Positions 35,334 to 45,283 of a stretch of 64,000 nucleotides of DNA are shown here, one piece after another. The translations under genes were made by a program, and so were the position numbers. The stretch is from Epibacterium sp. Ofav1-8. GTDB lineage: Bacteria > Pseudomonadota > Alphaproteobacteria > Rhodobacterales > Rhodobacteraceae. The notes below the pieces were generated by a model that made no database searches, was not told the origin of the DNA, and worked only from the letters and a program-made list of their open reading frames with translations. Each line of letters starts with the position of its first letter. The stretch's first letter is position 1. The stretch is from contig NZ_JAKRFD010000013.1 in assembly GCF_022348185.1 (NCBI RefSeq), positions 1-64,000 on the forward strand, in the 5' to 3' direction.

Positions 35334-36788
35334 TTATTTGGCGGCCTGGTGCGCACCGGTGGGTGCCTGTTCGCCGGTCTCTTCTGCCTTGGGCGTAAAG
35401 AAACCCGTCCATGCGTAGAAGATGCCAAACACCGGCGCCAGCCAGCAGGCAAAGGACAGCGGGATATAGAGAAGATTCTCCATCTTGCCCTCCGAGATCC
35501 CCAGCGCCAGCGCCGAGATTACAAAAGCACCGCCTGCGTTCCATGGGATCAGCGGCGAAATGATGGTGCCGCCTTCTTCGGTGGCGCGGGCAAGGTTCAG
35601 GCGCGAATAGCCGATACGGTCATAAACCGGCTTGAACATCCGACCCGGCAGCGCAATCGACAGATAGGGGTCGCCTGCCACGGTGTTGGTTGCCATCGAC
35701 GACAGGATCGCCGAGGTCTGCACGCCAGCGATGGATTTGACCCGCTTGGTCAGCAGCTCGATGATCGCGGCCAGACAGCCTGTGCGCTCCAGCGCGCCAC
35801 CAAACCCAAGCGCAATCAGGATCAACGAGATGGTCCACATCATCGACTGAATGCCGCCCCTGTTCATCAGCGCATCCATCGCCTCCACCCCGGTTTCAAC
35901 CGAGTAGCCGTAGTTGGCATAGGTAAAGACGTCATGCACCGATGCGCCCTGCACAAAGATCGCAATCAACGACGCCACCATAACACCAATGAACAGCGTC
36001 GGAATTGCGGGCATCTTCAACATCGCAAGCCCGATCACCAAAAGAGCGGGCAACAAGAGCCAGGGCGTGATGTCAAAAGAGCCATCCAGCGCGGTCTTAA
36101 AGCTCTCGATCCGTTCAAAGGACGGCTCCCCTTCGCCAAGGTTGAAGCCCATCACCGTATAGATCGCCAGCGCAATCAGCATGGCCGGAACCGTGGTCGG
36201 CAGCATGTTGCGGATGTGGTCAAACAGCTGCGTATCGGTCACGGCGGGCGCAAGGTTGGTGGTGTCCGACAGGGGCGAGATTTTATCGCCAAAGAAGGCC
36301 CCCGAAACCACCGCGCCTGCGGTCCAATATGCAGGAATGCCAAAGCCTTCGCCAATGCCCATGAGCGCCAGACCCACGGTGCCCACGGTGCCCCAGCTTG
36401 TCCCAAGCGCCAAGGAGACGATGGAACACAGGATCATGCCCGCAGCCAGAAACAGCTGCGGCGACAGCAGCGACAGCCCGTAATAGATCAATGTCGGAAC
36501 CGTACCCGAGGCGATCCATGTGCCGACGATCATGCCGACAAGGATCAGAACCGAGACGGCGGGAAAGGAGACCGCGATCACATGGAATGCGCCTTTCTCG
36601 ATCTCATCCCAGCTCAGGCCTTCGATCAGGCCCACGACGGCCGTCAATGCGATACCAATGGCCAGCGGGATATGCGGGGTAAAATCCCCAAAATAGAAGA
36701 TCTGCACCCCAAGGATGCCGAGCGTCAGCACAATCGGCAGCAGCGCCAGACCGATTGATGGACGAACGTCCGTTTTTTGTAATGGCAT
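35334..36788 (-). CDS. nhaC: NhaC-family Na+/H+ or substrate antiporter
   Basis: This 484-residue membrane protein with about eleven hydrophobic segments matches NhaC: LALGTSWGTVGTVGLALMGIGEGFGIP, GAVVSGAFFGDKISPLSDTTNLAPA and GGTIISPLIPWNAGGAFV. NhaC proteins exchange sodium and protons, and some relatives exchange malate/lactate or amino acids. It lies about 100 bp after the ornithine-cyclodeaminase-family gene on the same strand, so a role in uptake of that pathway's substrate is possible. Confidence 0.9.
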   Translation of the reverse strand: MPLQKTDVRPSIGLALLPIVLTLGILGVQIFYFGDFTPHIPLAIGIALTAVVGLIEGLSWDEIEKGAFHVIAVSFPAVSVLILVGMIVGTWIASGTVPTLIYYGLSLLSPQLFLAAGMILCSIVSLALGTSWGTVGTVGLALMGIGEGFGIPAYWTAGAVVSGAFFGDKISPLSDTTNLAPAVTDTQLFDHIRNMLPTTVPAMLIALAIYTVMGFNLGEGEPSFERIESFKTALDGSFDITPWLLLPALLVIGLAMLKMPAIPTLFIGVMVASLIAIFVQGASVHDVFTYANYGYSVETGVEAMDALMNRGGIQSMMWTISLILIALGFGGALERTGCLAAIIELLTKRVKSIAGVQTSAILSSMATNTVAGDPYLSIALPGRMFKPVYDRIGYSRLNLARATEEGGTIISPLIPWNAGGAFVISALALGISEGKMENLLYIPLSFACWLAPVFGIFYAWTGFFTPKAEETGEQAPTGAHQAAK

Positions 36789-36888
36789 GAAACATGTCCT
36801 CTCTGTTGGGTGGCGAACCGTGACCTGGCCTCAATGAGGGCATCACCGAGTGCAGCGGGGTCCGGTGCCGGTTGTCGTCTCTTTGGGA

Positions 36889-37824
36889 TCAGCTGGTGGA
36901 TCTGTAGGCGAGTATTGCGGCCGACAGATCCTCAATCGCGGTACCGACCCCTTTGAAAAGGGTAATTTCCTCTGGCGACTGGCGCGGGGACAGATCCCCT
37001 TCGCACAGGTCCTTGAGCGTAGCGCGAATGTCGCTTTCGACGAGCACGCCGGTTTCCAGCGGGGTCTTGATGTCGCCGCTTTCCACCAGCGCATCCATCG
37101 TGTCCACATAGACCGTGGCACGGGTCAGCACCGCGTCGTCCGCTTCGCGCATGGTTGGAGTAAAACTGCCGATCAGGTCGATGTGCTGGCCGGGGTGCAG
37201 CCACGCGCCCTGCAGCACCGGTGTCTGCGACAGGGTCGCGCAAGAGATCACATCGGCCTCTGCTGTGGCGGCCTCGACGCTTTCGGTGACCTCGGCGGCA
37301 ATGCCCATATCGTTCAGGTTTGCCACCGTGCGCGCCGCATTGTCCGGCATGATGTCATGGACCAACGTGCGCGTTACCGGCAGCACCTCGCGGTAGGCCT
37401 GCGCCAGATTAAAGCCCACGCGCCCGGCGCCTATGATCAGATGCGTGGCGCTTTCGGGGCGGGCCAGCCGCCGTGCCGCCAGCGCCGAGGCGGCTGCGGT
37501 GCGCCGCGCTGTCAGCTCTCCGCCATCTGCCAGCAGCAGATGCGCGCCGGTTTCGCGGTCAAACAACACATAGCTCGACGACAGCGCCGCGCGGCCACGT
37601 TTGCTGTTGCCGGGCACCACATTGACCAGTTTGATGCCGCCAAAGCCCTCCGCACGCCATGCTGGCATCAGCAGCAGCACATCGTCTTCTTCTTCGGCGT
37701 TTTCCAGATAGTGGTGATGACGCAGCGGCGCTTCATACGCGCCGCAAAATCCCTGATCCAATGCATCAATCAATTCCGCGTAAGGCAGGGCGGCGCGGGT
37801 CTGTTCCTGGTCGAGAATTTTCAC
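36889..37824 (-). CDS. Ornithine cyclodeaminase/mu-crystallin family protein
   Basis: This 311-residue NAD(P)-binding protein has the family substrate region (GFGGIKLVNVVPGNSKRGRAALSSSYVLFDRETG with the Lys), TARRTAAASALAARRLARPES, the dinucleotide motif IIGAGRVG, and DLIGSFTPTMREAD. Members include ornithine cyclodeaminase, ketimine reductases, pyrroline-2-carboxylate reductase and iminosuccinate reductase BhcD. Next to a DadA-type oxidase, a cyclic imine reductase is the most likely role. The gene starts 53 bp after the DadA-type gene stops. Confidence 0.85.
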   Translation of the reverse strand: MKILDQEQTRAALPYAELIDALDQGFCGAYEAPLRHHHYLENAEEEDDVLLLMPAWRAEGFGGIKLVNVVPGNSKRGRAALSSSYVLFDRETGAHLLLADGGELTARRTAAASALAARRLARPESATHLIIGAGRVGFNLAQAYREVLPVTRTLVHDIMPDNAARTVANLNDMGIAAEVTESVEAATAEADVISCATLSQTPVLQGAWLHPGQHIDLIGSFTPTMREADDAVLTRATVYVDTMDALVESGDIKTPLETGVLVESDIRATLKDLCEGDLSPRQSPEEITLFKGVGTAIEDLSAAILAYRSTS

Positions 37825-37877
37825 TGAACGATCCTAACTGTGAAGAGGAGGCAGCGCCGGGCGGATAACGCCCGTGC

Positions 37878-39152
37878 CTAGGCGGCGATCAGCCAGCGGG
37901 CTGTCTCGGAAACGCCGTATGAGGGAGATTGAGCGCCATGCAGCCGCTCGGCGAGGAGCTGTCCTGCGCCCGCCGCCATGGTCCAGCCAAGCTGGCCATG
38001 ACCGGCGTTGAGCCAGACATTTCTGTGGGTGCGCAAACGGCCCAGATAGGGCCGCCCGCTGGGGGTGGTGGGGCGCAGACCGGCCCAATGTGTGACCGCA
38101 TCCAACTCGACCGCGCAGCCAAAGTGGCGCGCCACATAGTCATCCAGATACGCCGCGCGCTCCGGGTTGGGGCTGCTGTCGTGACCTGCAAATTCGGCAA
38201 TGGCGGTGACGCGCAGGTAAGACCCCAGCCGGGTGACTGCGATCAGATTGGTTTCATCGACCAGCGGGCGGGCTGGCATATACGCCCCATCCCGTATCGG
38301 GTAGGTCGCCGAATAGCCTTTGACCGGGTAGATCAGCGGGCGCACGCCAAGCTGTTTGCCGAGCGCGACCGTGCCAACACCTGCCGTGATCACCAACTGG
38401 TCGCAGGGCACTGGCCCGTTTGTGGTCTGCACCGTCGACACGCGCCCCTGCGCACGCGCGAACCCGGTGACCGTTGCGCCATAGTGGAACGTGACCTGTC
38501 GGTTCTGCTCCAGCCACTGCGCCAGCGCTTTGGTGAACCGACGGCAATCGCCCTTACTGTCGACCGAGGACAACAGCCCGCCTTTCAGCCTGTCGCCATA
38601 AACCTTCAGCGCCGGGTCCCATTGGGTCAGTTCTTCGGCGCTCATGGGAGAGAAGCCTTCGAGATGATCCGACGCCTTGCGCGCGGCAAAGGCGCTCTCT
38701 TCCCCATAAAGATAATAGGCCCCGTCATGCCCCTGCTCGAAAGCAAGCCCAGTGGCTTGCTCCAAGGCCTGCAACTCTTGCCGCCCATGGCGGGCGAGCC
38801 ACGCCATCGCGCCGGAATTTTCTCGATGCGCCCGCGCCGAGCACTGACGCAAGAACGCCAGCCCCCAGCGCCAGAGCTGCGGGTCCATCAGCTTGCTGAT
38901 CTTCACGCTCGGGGTACGGCCCAGCAGAGCATCTATCATTTGCGCAGGCGCGGCAGGCCCGGCCCAGCTCTCGGCATGACCGACGGCAATGATCCCCGCA
39001 TTGGCAAAGCTGCAGCCCTCGGCAGGGGCCTTTGCGCGCTCGATCACGGTCACGTGGTGGCCGCGTTCCGCGAGGTGGTAGGCGGAGGCCATCCCAACCA
39101 CCCCCGCTCCGATCACGGCAATTCGCTGGCCACGCTTCTGCTGGTCATGCAT
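37878..39152 (-). CDS. DadA-type FAD-dependent D-amino acid dehydrogenase
   Basis: This 424-residue flavoprotein matches DadA: IAVIGAGVVGMASAYHLAERGHHVTVIE (FAD motif), SFANAGIIAVGHAESWAGP, QLVITAGVGTVALGKQLG, YPVKGYSATYPI and a C-terminal WAGLRPTTPSGRPYLGRL and NAGHGQLGWTMAAGAG. It oxidises D-amino acids to imino acids, passing electrons to the membrane chain. The ATG at 39152 has GGA seven bases upstream. It is divergent from the XRE-cupin regulator with a 64-bp promoter region between them. Confidence 0.9.
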   Translation of the reverse strand: MHDQQKRGQRIAVIGAGVVGMASAYHLAERGHHVTVIERAKAPAEGCSFANAGIIAVGHAESWAGPAAPAQMIDALLGRTPSVKISKLMDPQLWRWGLAFLRQCSARAHRENSGAMAWLARHGRQELQALEQATGLAFEQGHDGAYYLYGEESAFAARKASDHLEGFSPMSAEELTQWDPALKVYGDRLKGGLLSSVDSKGDCRRFTKALAQWLEQNRQVTFHYGATVTGFARAQGRVSTVQTTNGPVPCDQLVITAGVGTVALGKQLGVRPLIYPVKGYSATYPIRDGAYMPARPLVDETNLIAVTRLGSYLRVTAIAEFAGHDSSPNPERAAYLDDYVARHFGCAVELDAVTHWAGLRPTTPSGRPYLGRLRTHRNVWLNAGHGQLGWTMAAGAGQLLAERLHGAQSPSYGVSETARWLIAA

Positions 39153-39216
39153 ACTTTCATCCAAATAGCTCGGGCACATGGCCTATGGGCAATTTTTTGG
39201 TAAAATAAGAAAAATC

Positions 39217-39867
39217 ATGTCGCAAACAACAAAAAAAGACTCTCCCTTTGTCTCTGATGCACAAACGGCATTGCTGGATGACAGTGAAAAGCAGCAGATC
39301 AGGCTTGAACTCGGCAGGCGTGTCAAAGGCTTACGCAGTTCGGCCGAGATGACACTGGAACAAGCGGCAGAGCGCACGGGCCTTGCGGTTTCGACCATTT
39401 ACAAGATCGAAAACGGCAAAGTGTCCCCGAGTTTTGAGAATCTGCTGCGACTCGCACGGGGGTATGGCGTCGGCTTGGAGAAGCTGATTGCAGAGCCGGA
39501 AGGCGAGGTCACGACGACGCGCCTCACGGTTACGCGCGCGGGCCAGGGGCGTTCCGTAGAGGGCAAAGCCTATGCCTATGAAATCTTGTGCAACGGCCTC
39601 ACCGGCAAGAAAATCATCCCGCTCATCGGAACTGTTGGCGCCGCAGGCGGGACCACGCCCGAGCATCTTGACCGGCATGATGGCGAAGAGCTCCTGTTCA
39701 TACTTGCAGGAGAGGTCGAATTGCGCGTGGAACATTATGAGCCGGTGATCTTGAAGGCCGGAGATTGCGCCTACTATGACAGTACCATGCGGCATGGGGT
39801 GCGCAGTACAGGGGCCGAGGATGCGCGTGTGTTCTGGGCCTGCACGCATATCGAGGGGCTTGATTGA
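39217..39867 (+). CDS. XRE-family regulator with C-terminal cupin
   Basis: This 216-residue regulator has an XRE helix-turn-helix at about residues 36-90 (LGRRVKGLRSSAEMTLEQAAERTGLAVSTIYKIENG) and a cupin sensor at the C-terminus (HLDRHDGEELLFILAGEVELRVEHYEPVILKAGDCAYYDSTMRHG). It is divergent from the DadA-type gene and probably controls that operon. The ATG at 39217 is preferred over an in-frame ATG at 39178: a TGG-TAAAAT extended -10 sequence lies at 39201-39206, which would leave the upstream start outside the transcript. Neither start has a good Shine-Dalgarno sequence. Confidence 0.85.
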   Translation: MSQTTKKDSPFVSDAQTALLDDSEKQQIRLELGRRVKGLRSSAEMTLEQAAERTGLAVSTIYKIENGKVSPSFENLLRLARGYGVGLEKLIAEPEGEVTTTRLTVTRAGQGRSVEGKAYAYEILCNGLTGKKIIPLIGTVGAAGGTTPEHLDRHDGEELLFILAGEVELRVEHYEPVILKAGDCAYYDSTMRHGVRSTGAEDARVFWACTHIEGLD

Positions 39868-39904
39868 GCATCCTCACGGCCCTCTGGGGACATGGAAGTT
39901 GATC

Positions 39905-39922
39905 TCAGGCTATGTGGCCTGA
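39905..39922 (+). terminator. Weak hairpin after the XRE-cupin gene
   Basis: TCAGGC and GCCTGA form a 6-bp stem with a six-base loop, 38 bp after the stop codon. No real T run follows, so termination is uncertain. Confidence 0.3.
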
Positions 39923-39951
39923 TCCACTTTAGCCTTGATTTCCGCACCCTG

Positions 39952-39967
39952 TTGCACGAATGTGCAA
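39952..39967. promoter_or_regulatory. Palindromic operator upstream of TetR gene
   Basis: TTGCAC-GAAT-GTGCAA is a perfect 6-bp inverted repeat with a four-base spacer. It lies 18 bp before the start of the TetR gene, a typical site for autoregulation by this family. Confidence 0.65.
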
Positions 39968-39985
39968 TAAATCGTGGGGTCTGGA

Positions 39986-40618
39986 ATGTCTGACAGCAAA
40001 CCTAAATTTCGCCGGGAAAGCCCGGAGCTGCGCCGTGAGCAGCTTGTCGAAGCCACACTGCGGGTGATTGCGCGCAAGGGGGTTTCGGCAGCGACCGTGC
40101 GCGAAATCTCAGCTGAGGCCGGCGTTGCCTTCAGCCTGATCCGGCATCACTTTCGCACCAAAGAAGATCTGATGTATGCGGCCTATTCCTTTCACATGCA
40201 GAAGATGGCGCATCTCTCCCTGTCGTCGGCGACAGATACAGACCGGACACTCGCGGACCGATTGCGCCAATGTATTCGGGACACGCTCTCTCCGCCGGTG
40301 ACCAACGGGGCCGGTTTGCAGATCTGGGCGGGTTTCATTCAGATGGTTCCGCATGATGAGCGGATGAAACAGATCCACATCGATACCTATCTCGGCTTTC
40401 GCAATGCACTGGAGCCGCTGATCACAGAAGCGCTCGAAGCCCGTGGCGCGCCCGTCGACCCGGCCTTGGTCGAACAGAAGGCGATCGCCTGCAATGCGGT
40501 CCTCGACGGGCTTTGGCTCGAAGGGTCGATGCTGCCGGACATGCTGCCGCCGGAACGGTTGATCGCAGTGGCGGAGGCGACCCTATTCGCCATTCTGGGG
40601 TTGCCAGCAAATAGCTGA
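39986..40618 (+). CDS. TetR-family regulator, BetI-like
   Basis: This 210-residue regulator has the TetR DNA-binding domain (LRREQLVEATLRVIARKGVSAATVREISAEAGVAFSLIRHHFRTKEDLMYAAY) and a C-terminal domain in the style of BetI (GLQIWAGFIQMVPHDERMKQIHIDTYLGFRNALEPLI). BetI itself senses choline, but many relatives control other pathways. The ATG at 39986 has GGGG upstream. It precedes the ThDP enzyme gene by 30 bp and so forms an operon with it. Confidence 0.88.
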   Translation: MSDSKPKFRRESPELRREQLVEATLRVIARKGVSAATVREISAEAGVAFSLIRHHFRTKEDLMYAAYSFHMQKMAHLSLSSATDTDRTLADRLRQCIRDTLSPPVTNGAGLQIWAGFIQMVPHDERMKQIHIDTYLGFRNALEPLITEALEARGAPVDPALVEQKAIACNAVLDGLWLEGSMLPDMLPPERLIAVAEATLFAILGLPANS

Positions 40619-40648
40619 CCCCGACCAAGGAAGATACAAGGAGAAAGC

Positions 40649-42214
40649 ATGCCAACGATCGGTCAAGCCCTGGCGCAGAACCTCGTTGATCGCGGGGTTG
40701 AGGTGGTTTTCGGCATCCCCGGGGTGCATACCATTGAACTCTACCGTGGGATCGAAGCTGCCGACATTCGCCACGTTACACCGCGTCATGAACAGGGGGC
40801 GGGCTTCATGGCGGATGGCTATGCGCGTATCTCCGGCAAACCTGGCGTCGTGTTCGTGATTACCGGCCCGGGGTTGGTCAATACGCTGACGCCCATGGCG
40901 CAGGCACGTGCCGACAGTTCCCCCATGATCGTGGTAACGGGTGTCAACCGCCGCGACAGCCTTGGCAAGGGGCTGGGCCTGCTTCATGAACTGCCCGATC
41001 AGTTGGGGTTGTCGAAAACAGTATCAAAGCACGCCGAGCAGGTTGAGGACGCAGCCGGGCTCGACGGGGCGCTGGGTCGTGCGTTTGCCGGGCTCGCCGG
41101 ACGGCCGGCGCCAGTGCATATCGAGGTACCGACGGACGTCATGGGCCTGCAAGGTCCGGATGATCTGTCGCTGACCGATGCCCCCGCCCCCGATGACCCG
41201 GATCTTGCACCCATCCTGGCACGTCTCACAGAGTGCGCGCGCCCCGTCATCATCGCCGGTGGTGGTTGCCGCAGGCAGGACGCGGCGCTCACACAATTGG
41301 CGGAGAAACTCGACGCACCCGTGGTGCAAACCGTCAATGCGCGCGGATTGATGCATGGGCATGCGCTCACCGTCGCCGCCAGCCCGTCGTTGCACGCCGT
41401 CCGGGAGCTGATCGAAGACGCCGATTGCGTGCTTGCGCTTGGCACTGAGCTTGGTCCGACCGACTACGATATGTACGCGACAGGAAGCTACCCGAGAATG
41501 GCGTCTTTGCTGCGCATCGACATATGCCCCGAGCAACTGCGCCGCCACCCAGCAGAGGTCGCGGTGACCGGTGATCTGGATCGGTGTCTGTCGCGACTGG
41601 CTGCCGAGATCGACAGCAAGCCCGGGACTGGTGGCGCGGGCCGCGCAGAGGCTGCACGCAATGCGGCGCTGCGCGAAATCGACACCACCGCACCTGGCTA
41701 TAGTGCGTTGATCGAGCAGATCGAAACCCTGCGGGATGCGGCCCCGGGCGCGATCATGGTCGGGGATTCCACGCAAGCGGTGTATGCCGCAAACCTGGCT
41801 TACGACCACGACCGCCCCGGCGGCTGGTTCAACGGGGCCACCGGATTTGGTGCGCTCGGGTTTGCGATCCCGGCCGCGATCGGGGCCGCCATCGCCGATC
41901 CGACCGCACCTGTCATCGCGCTCATGGGCGATGGCGGCGCTCAGTTCACCTTGCCGGAACTGGGTGTGGCCAGCGACGAGAACATCCCCATTCTGTTCGT
42001 GGTCTGGAACAACAACGCATTCCTCGAGATCGCGAACTCCATGGAAGCCGCAGGCATTAAGGCCACTGGATGCCACCCCGGAGCACCGGATTTCGAGGCG
42101 GTATCCGCCGCCTATGGTCTCGGTTTCAAACGCACATCTCCAGATCAGCTGCGTGCCGCGCTTGCTGACCTTTTTCCTCTCTCGGGTCCGATGCTGCTGG
42201 AAATCGAAATGTAG
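40649..42214 (+). CDS. ThDP-dependent enzyme of the acetolactate synthase/2-oxoacid decarboxylase family
   Basis: This 521-residue protein has the three domains of the family: the N-terminal pyrimidine-binding domain with the catalytic Glu (VFGIPGVHTIELYRG, HVTPRHEQGAGFMADGYAR), a central domain, and the C-terminal ThDP motif beginning GDGGAQFTLPEL and ending WNNNAF. It is close to proteins annotated as 5-guanidino-2-oxopentanoate decarboxylase (AruI) and to acetolactate synthase catalytic subunits. No regulatory subunit gene is adjacent, which argues against a biosynthetic acetolactate synthase. Substrate is unproven. Confidence 0.85.
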   Translation: MPTIGQALAQNLVDRGVEVVFGIPGVHTIELYRGIEAADIRHVTPRHEQGAGFMADGYARISGKPGVVFVITGPGLVNTLTPMAQARADSSPMIVVTGVNRRDSLGKGLGLLHELPDQLGLSKTVSKHAEQVEDAAGLDGALGRAFAGLAGRPAPVHIEVPTDVMGLQGPDDLSLTDAPAPDDPDLAPILARLTECARPVIIAGGGCRRQDAALTQLAEKLDAPVVQTVNARGLMHGHALTVAASPSLHAVRELIEDADCVLALGTELGPTDYDMYATGSYPRMASLLRIDICPEQLRRHPAEVAVTGDLDRCLSRLAAEIDSKPGTGGAGRAEAARNAALREIDTTAPGYSALIEQIETLRDAAPGAIMVGDSTQAVYAANLAYDHDRPGGWFNGATGFGALGFAIPAAIGAAIADPTAPVIALMGDGGAQFTLPELGVASDENIPILFVVWNNNAFLEIANSMEAAGIKATGCHPGAPDFEAVSAAYGLGFKRTSPDQLRAALADLFPLSGPMLLEIEM

Positions 42215-42276
42215 GGACCCACACCAGGGCGGGCCTCGCCCACCGCCTCGTGAGGATATGACCTGCCCTCAACGAC

Positions 42277-42310
42277 AGAAGCCGCGCTCGTGGACCCGGG
42301 CGCGGCTTCT
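42277..42310. terminator. Hairpin between convergent genes
   Basis: AGAAGCCGCGC (42277-42287) and GCGCGGCTTCT (42300-42310) form a perfect 11-bp stem with a 12-base loop. It lies between the stop codons of the ThDP enzyme and gbcB, so it can serve both strands, although the T run is short. Confidence 0.7.
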
Positions 42311-42336
42311 TGCCAATCCGACAGGTGAAAGGCGGC

Positions 42337-43404
42337 TCAGACTTCGACCGACACCTTGCCGATCGGGTTCGAGCAGCAGGCGAGAATGTAGCCTGCCTCT
42401 ATGTCATCATCCGAAATCCCGCCGTTGTGCACCATATGCACATCGCCGGAGGTTTTCTTCACCTTGCACGTGCCGCAGACCCCAAAGGTGCAGCCGGATG
42501 GGATATTGAGGCCATTTGCACGCGCGGCTGCCAGAACCGTATCCGTCTCGGCCACCTTGGCAGTGACACCGGAAGTTGCAAAGGTGATTTCGGCCTTGGT
42601 GTCATCATCAAGCACAACATCATCGAGATCCGGCTGATCAGCTTCATTCGCGACCGGCGCGTGAAAGCTCTCCTGATGATAGTTGTCCATGTCAAAGCCG
42701 AGACCGGCCAACGCGTCCCGGACCGCCTGCATGAATGGTTCCGGACCACAGCAGTAGACCTCGCGCTCCAGATAGTCCGGCGCCATCAGGCCCAGCATCA
42801 ACTGATTGAACACGCCCTGGTAGCCTGTCCAGGGGCGGTAGAGATCAGGCTCTTCCACCACGAACTTCAGGTCGAGCCCTTCGGAACGGCTGGCCATCTG
42901 CTCCAGGCGTTGCCGGAAAATGATCTCCGACGGCCGCTTGGCACAGTTCACGAACACGATGTCCAGATCATCCCCGTCGTCCCACATGCTGGTGGTCATC
43001 GACATCATCGGCGTGATGCCCGATCCGGCGGAAATGAAAAGGAACTTCTTTGACTGGCTGCCGGCGTTCGTAAACAACCCTGCCGGGCCGATGCCTCTGA
43101 TCCGCACCCCCGGCTTCAGGTTGTCGAGCATCCAGCGCGTTCCGATGCTGTCCGGCTGCGCCTTCGCGGTGATGGTGATCGTGCGCGGGCGCGATGGCGA
43201 CGAGGAGATCGTGTAGGTGCGGTGCACGGGGCCACCGGGAACCGGAATCTCAAGCGTCATGAACTGGCCGGGGTCAAAGTCGAACAAGGCACCGGACGGC
43301 GCCTTGAAGGTGAAGGACGCGGTATTGTCCATCTCCGGTATGATGGAGACACATTCCAGCATCTCCGTATCATTCCAGATCGCGCGTTCACTCATTTTGG
43401 GCAT
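42337..43404 (-). CDS. gbcB: Glycine betaine demethylase reductase subunit
   Basis: This 355-residue protein has an FAD/ferredoxin-reductase module (FMTLEIPVPGGPVHRTYTISSSPS, SAGSGITPMMSM, VYCCGPEPFM) and a C-terminal plant-type 2Fe-2S domain (SGCTFGVCGTCK, then CC near the end). It supplies electrons from NAD(P)H to the Rieske subunit encoded just upstream. The ATG at 43404 uses the GGAG that overlaps the end of gbcA, six bases away. The last conserved Cys reads ACCSNP, as in the family. Confidence 0.92.
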   Translation of the reverse strand: MPKMSERAIWNDTEMLECVSIIPEMDNTASFTFKAPSGALFDFDPGQFMTLEIPVPGGPVHRTYTISSSPSRPRTITITAKAQPDSIGTRWMLDNLKPGVRIRGIGPAGLFTNAGSQSKKFLFISAGSGITPMMSMTTSMWDDGDDLDIVFVNCAKRPSEIIFRQRLEQMASRSEGLDLKFVVEEPDLYRPWTGYQGVFNQLMLGLMAPDYLEREVYCCGPEPFMQAVRDALAGLGFDMDNYHQESFHAPVANEADQPDLDDVVLDDDTKAEITFATSGVTAKVAETDTVLAAARANGLNIPSGCTFGVCGTCKVKKTSGDVHMVHNGGISDDDIEAGYILACCSNPIGKVSVEV

Positions 43405-43410
43405 TTGGTC

Positions 43411-44721
<1,311 letters not shown>

Positions 44722-44789
44722 TCAGGTCGCAACGGAGGAAGCCGCGCCCTTCAAGATGCCCAAACCGCCACCCGCGGTTGACGATATCT

Positions 44790-44975
44790 TTCGAGGCTGG
44801 TTTCCGGGCTCAGGAGAAGACCAGATGGTCCAAGTGCGACGCCTTCCCGGGTTCCTCCCCCCAGTGGCCGATGTCGCACCCGCTGTCTCCATGACCGTTG
44901 CGGGGGCAGCGCCGGATTTACACCGGCTTCCCAATTCTCCACCCGGACACGCCGGGCGGCACCTCTGGGACCGAG
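44790..44975 (-). promoter_or_regulatory. Cobalamin (B12) riboswitch upstream of gbcA
   Basis: Read on the minus strand, this region shows the conserved cobalamin aptamer elements in order: GAGGTGCC (about 44965), GGGAAGCCGGTGTAAATCC (44933-44915), CGGCGCTGCCCCCGCAACGGT (core, given here for recognition; 44914-44894) and the B12 box AGCCCGGAAACCAGCC (44810-44795). Spacing and order fit the Rfam cobalamin family. A hairpin AACCGC/GCGGTT (about 44779-44763) lies just after it and could be part of the expression platform. The first gene downstream on this strand is gbcA, starting at 44637. Confidence 0.9.
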
Positions 44976-44987
44976 TTGTACCGAGAT

Positions 44988-45014
44988 TCGCAAATCCCGA
45001 TCTGCGATTTGCGA
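44988..45014. promoter_or_regulatory. 9-bp inverted repeat just upstream of the riboswitch
   Basis: TCGCAAATC (44988-44996) and GATTTGCGA (45006-45014) are perfect inverse copies separated by nine bases. The repeat lies where the promoter of the riboswitch-gbcAB transcript should be. It is either an operator for an unseen regulator or an extra 5' stem of the leader. Confidence 0.5.
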
Positions 45015-45283
45015 CATTGTTTATTTGGTTCGAGACAAGGCGCGGATTCCCGGTGCGCTGCAGCGGCCCTGTCGAGAGGGTCTTACCCCGACGGCCGCCG
45101 GCTGGTGCAGGCTAAGTCCAATCCGCAACGAGGTTCTTCTCAATCCACTGTGGAACGCCTTGCTACGCAGCGTCTGCCGCGTCCACCGATGATCGGATCC
45201 AACTTTTGGGTTGGCAAACCGGGGCATAATGGTGATCCTGCGCCCATACCGCGCACTTCAGATGCGTAATTGGGGAGGAAATT
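45015..45283. other. Upstream region of the TRAP operon
   Basis: I see no credible gene in these 269 bp. They should hold the promoters of the divergent gbcAB and TRAP operons. A short inverted repeat CCAAC-TTTTGG-GTTGG lies at 45199-45214, about 70 bp before the TRAP binding-protein gene, and could be an operator. Confidence 0.4.

Noticed and set aside
39178-39216. Longer N-terminus for the XRE-cupin regulator
   Set aside because: A likely -10 sequence lies inside this stretch and the added residues have no similarity to the family.
44722-44934. Short frame after the riboswitch as a leader peptide
   Set aside because: It runs through the aptamer itself, has no Shine-Dalgarno site after the B12 box, and ends well before gbcA.
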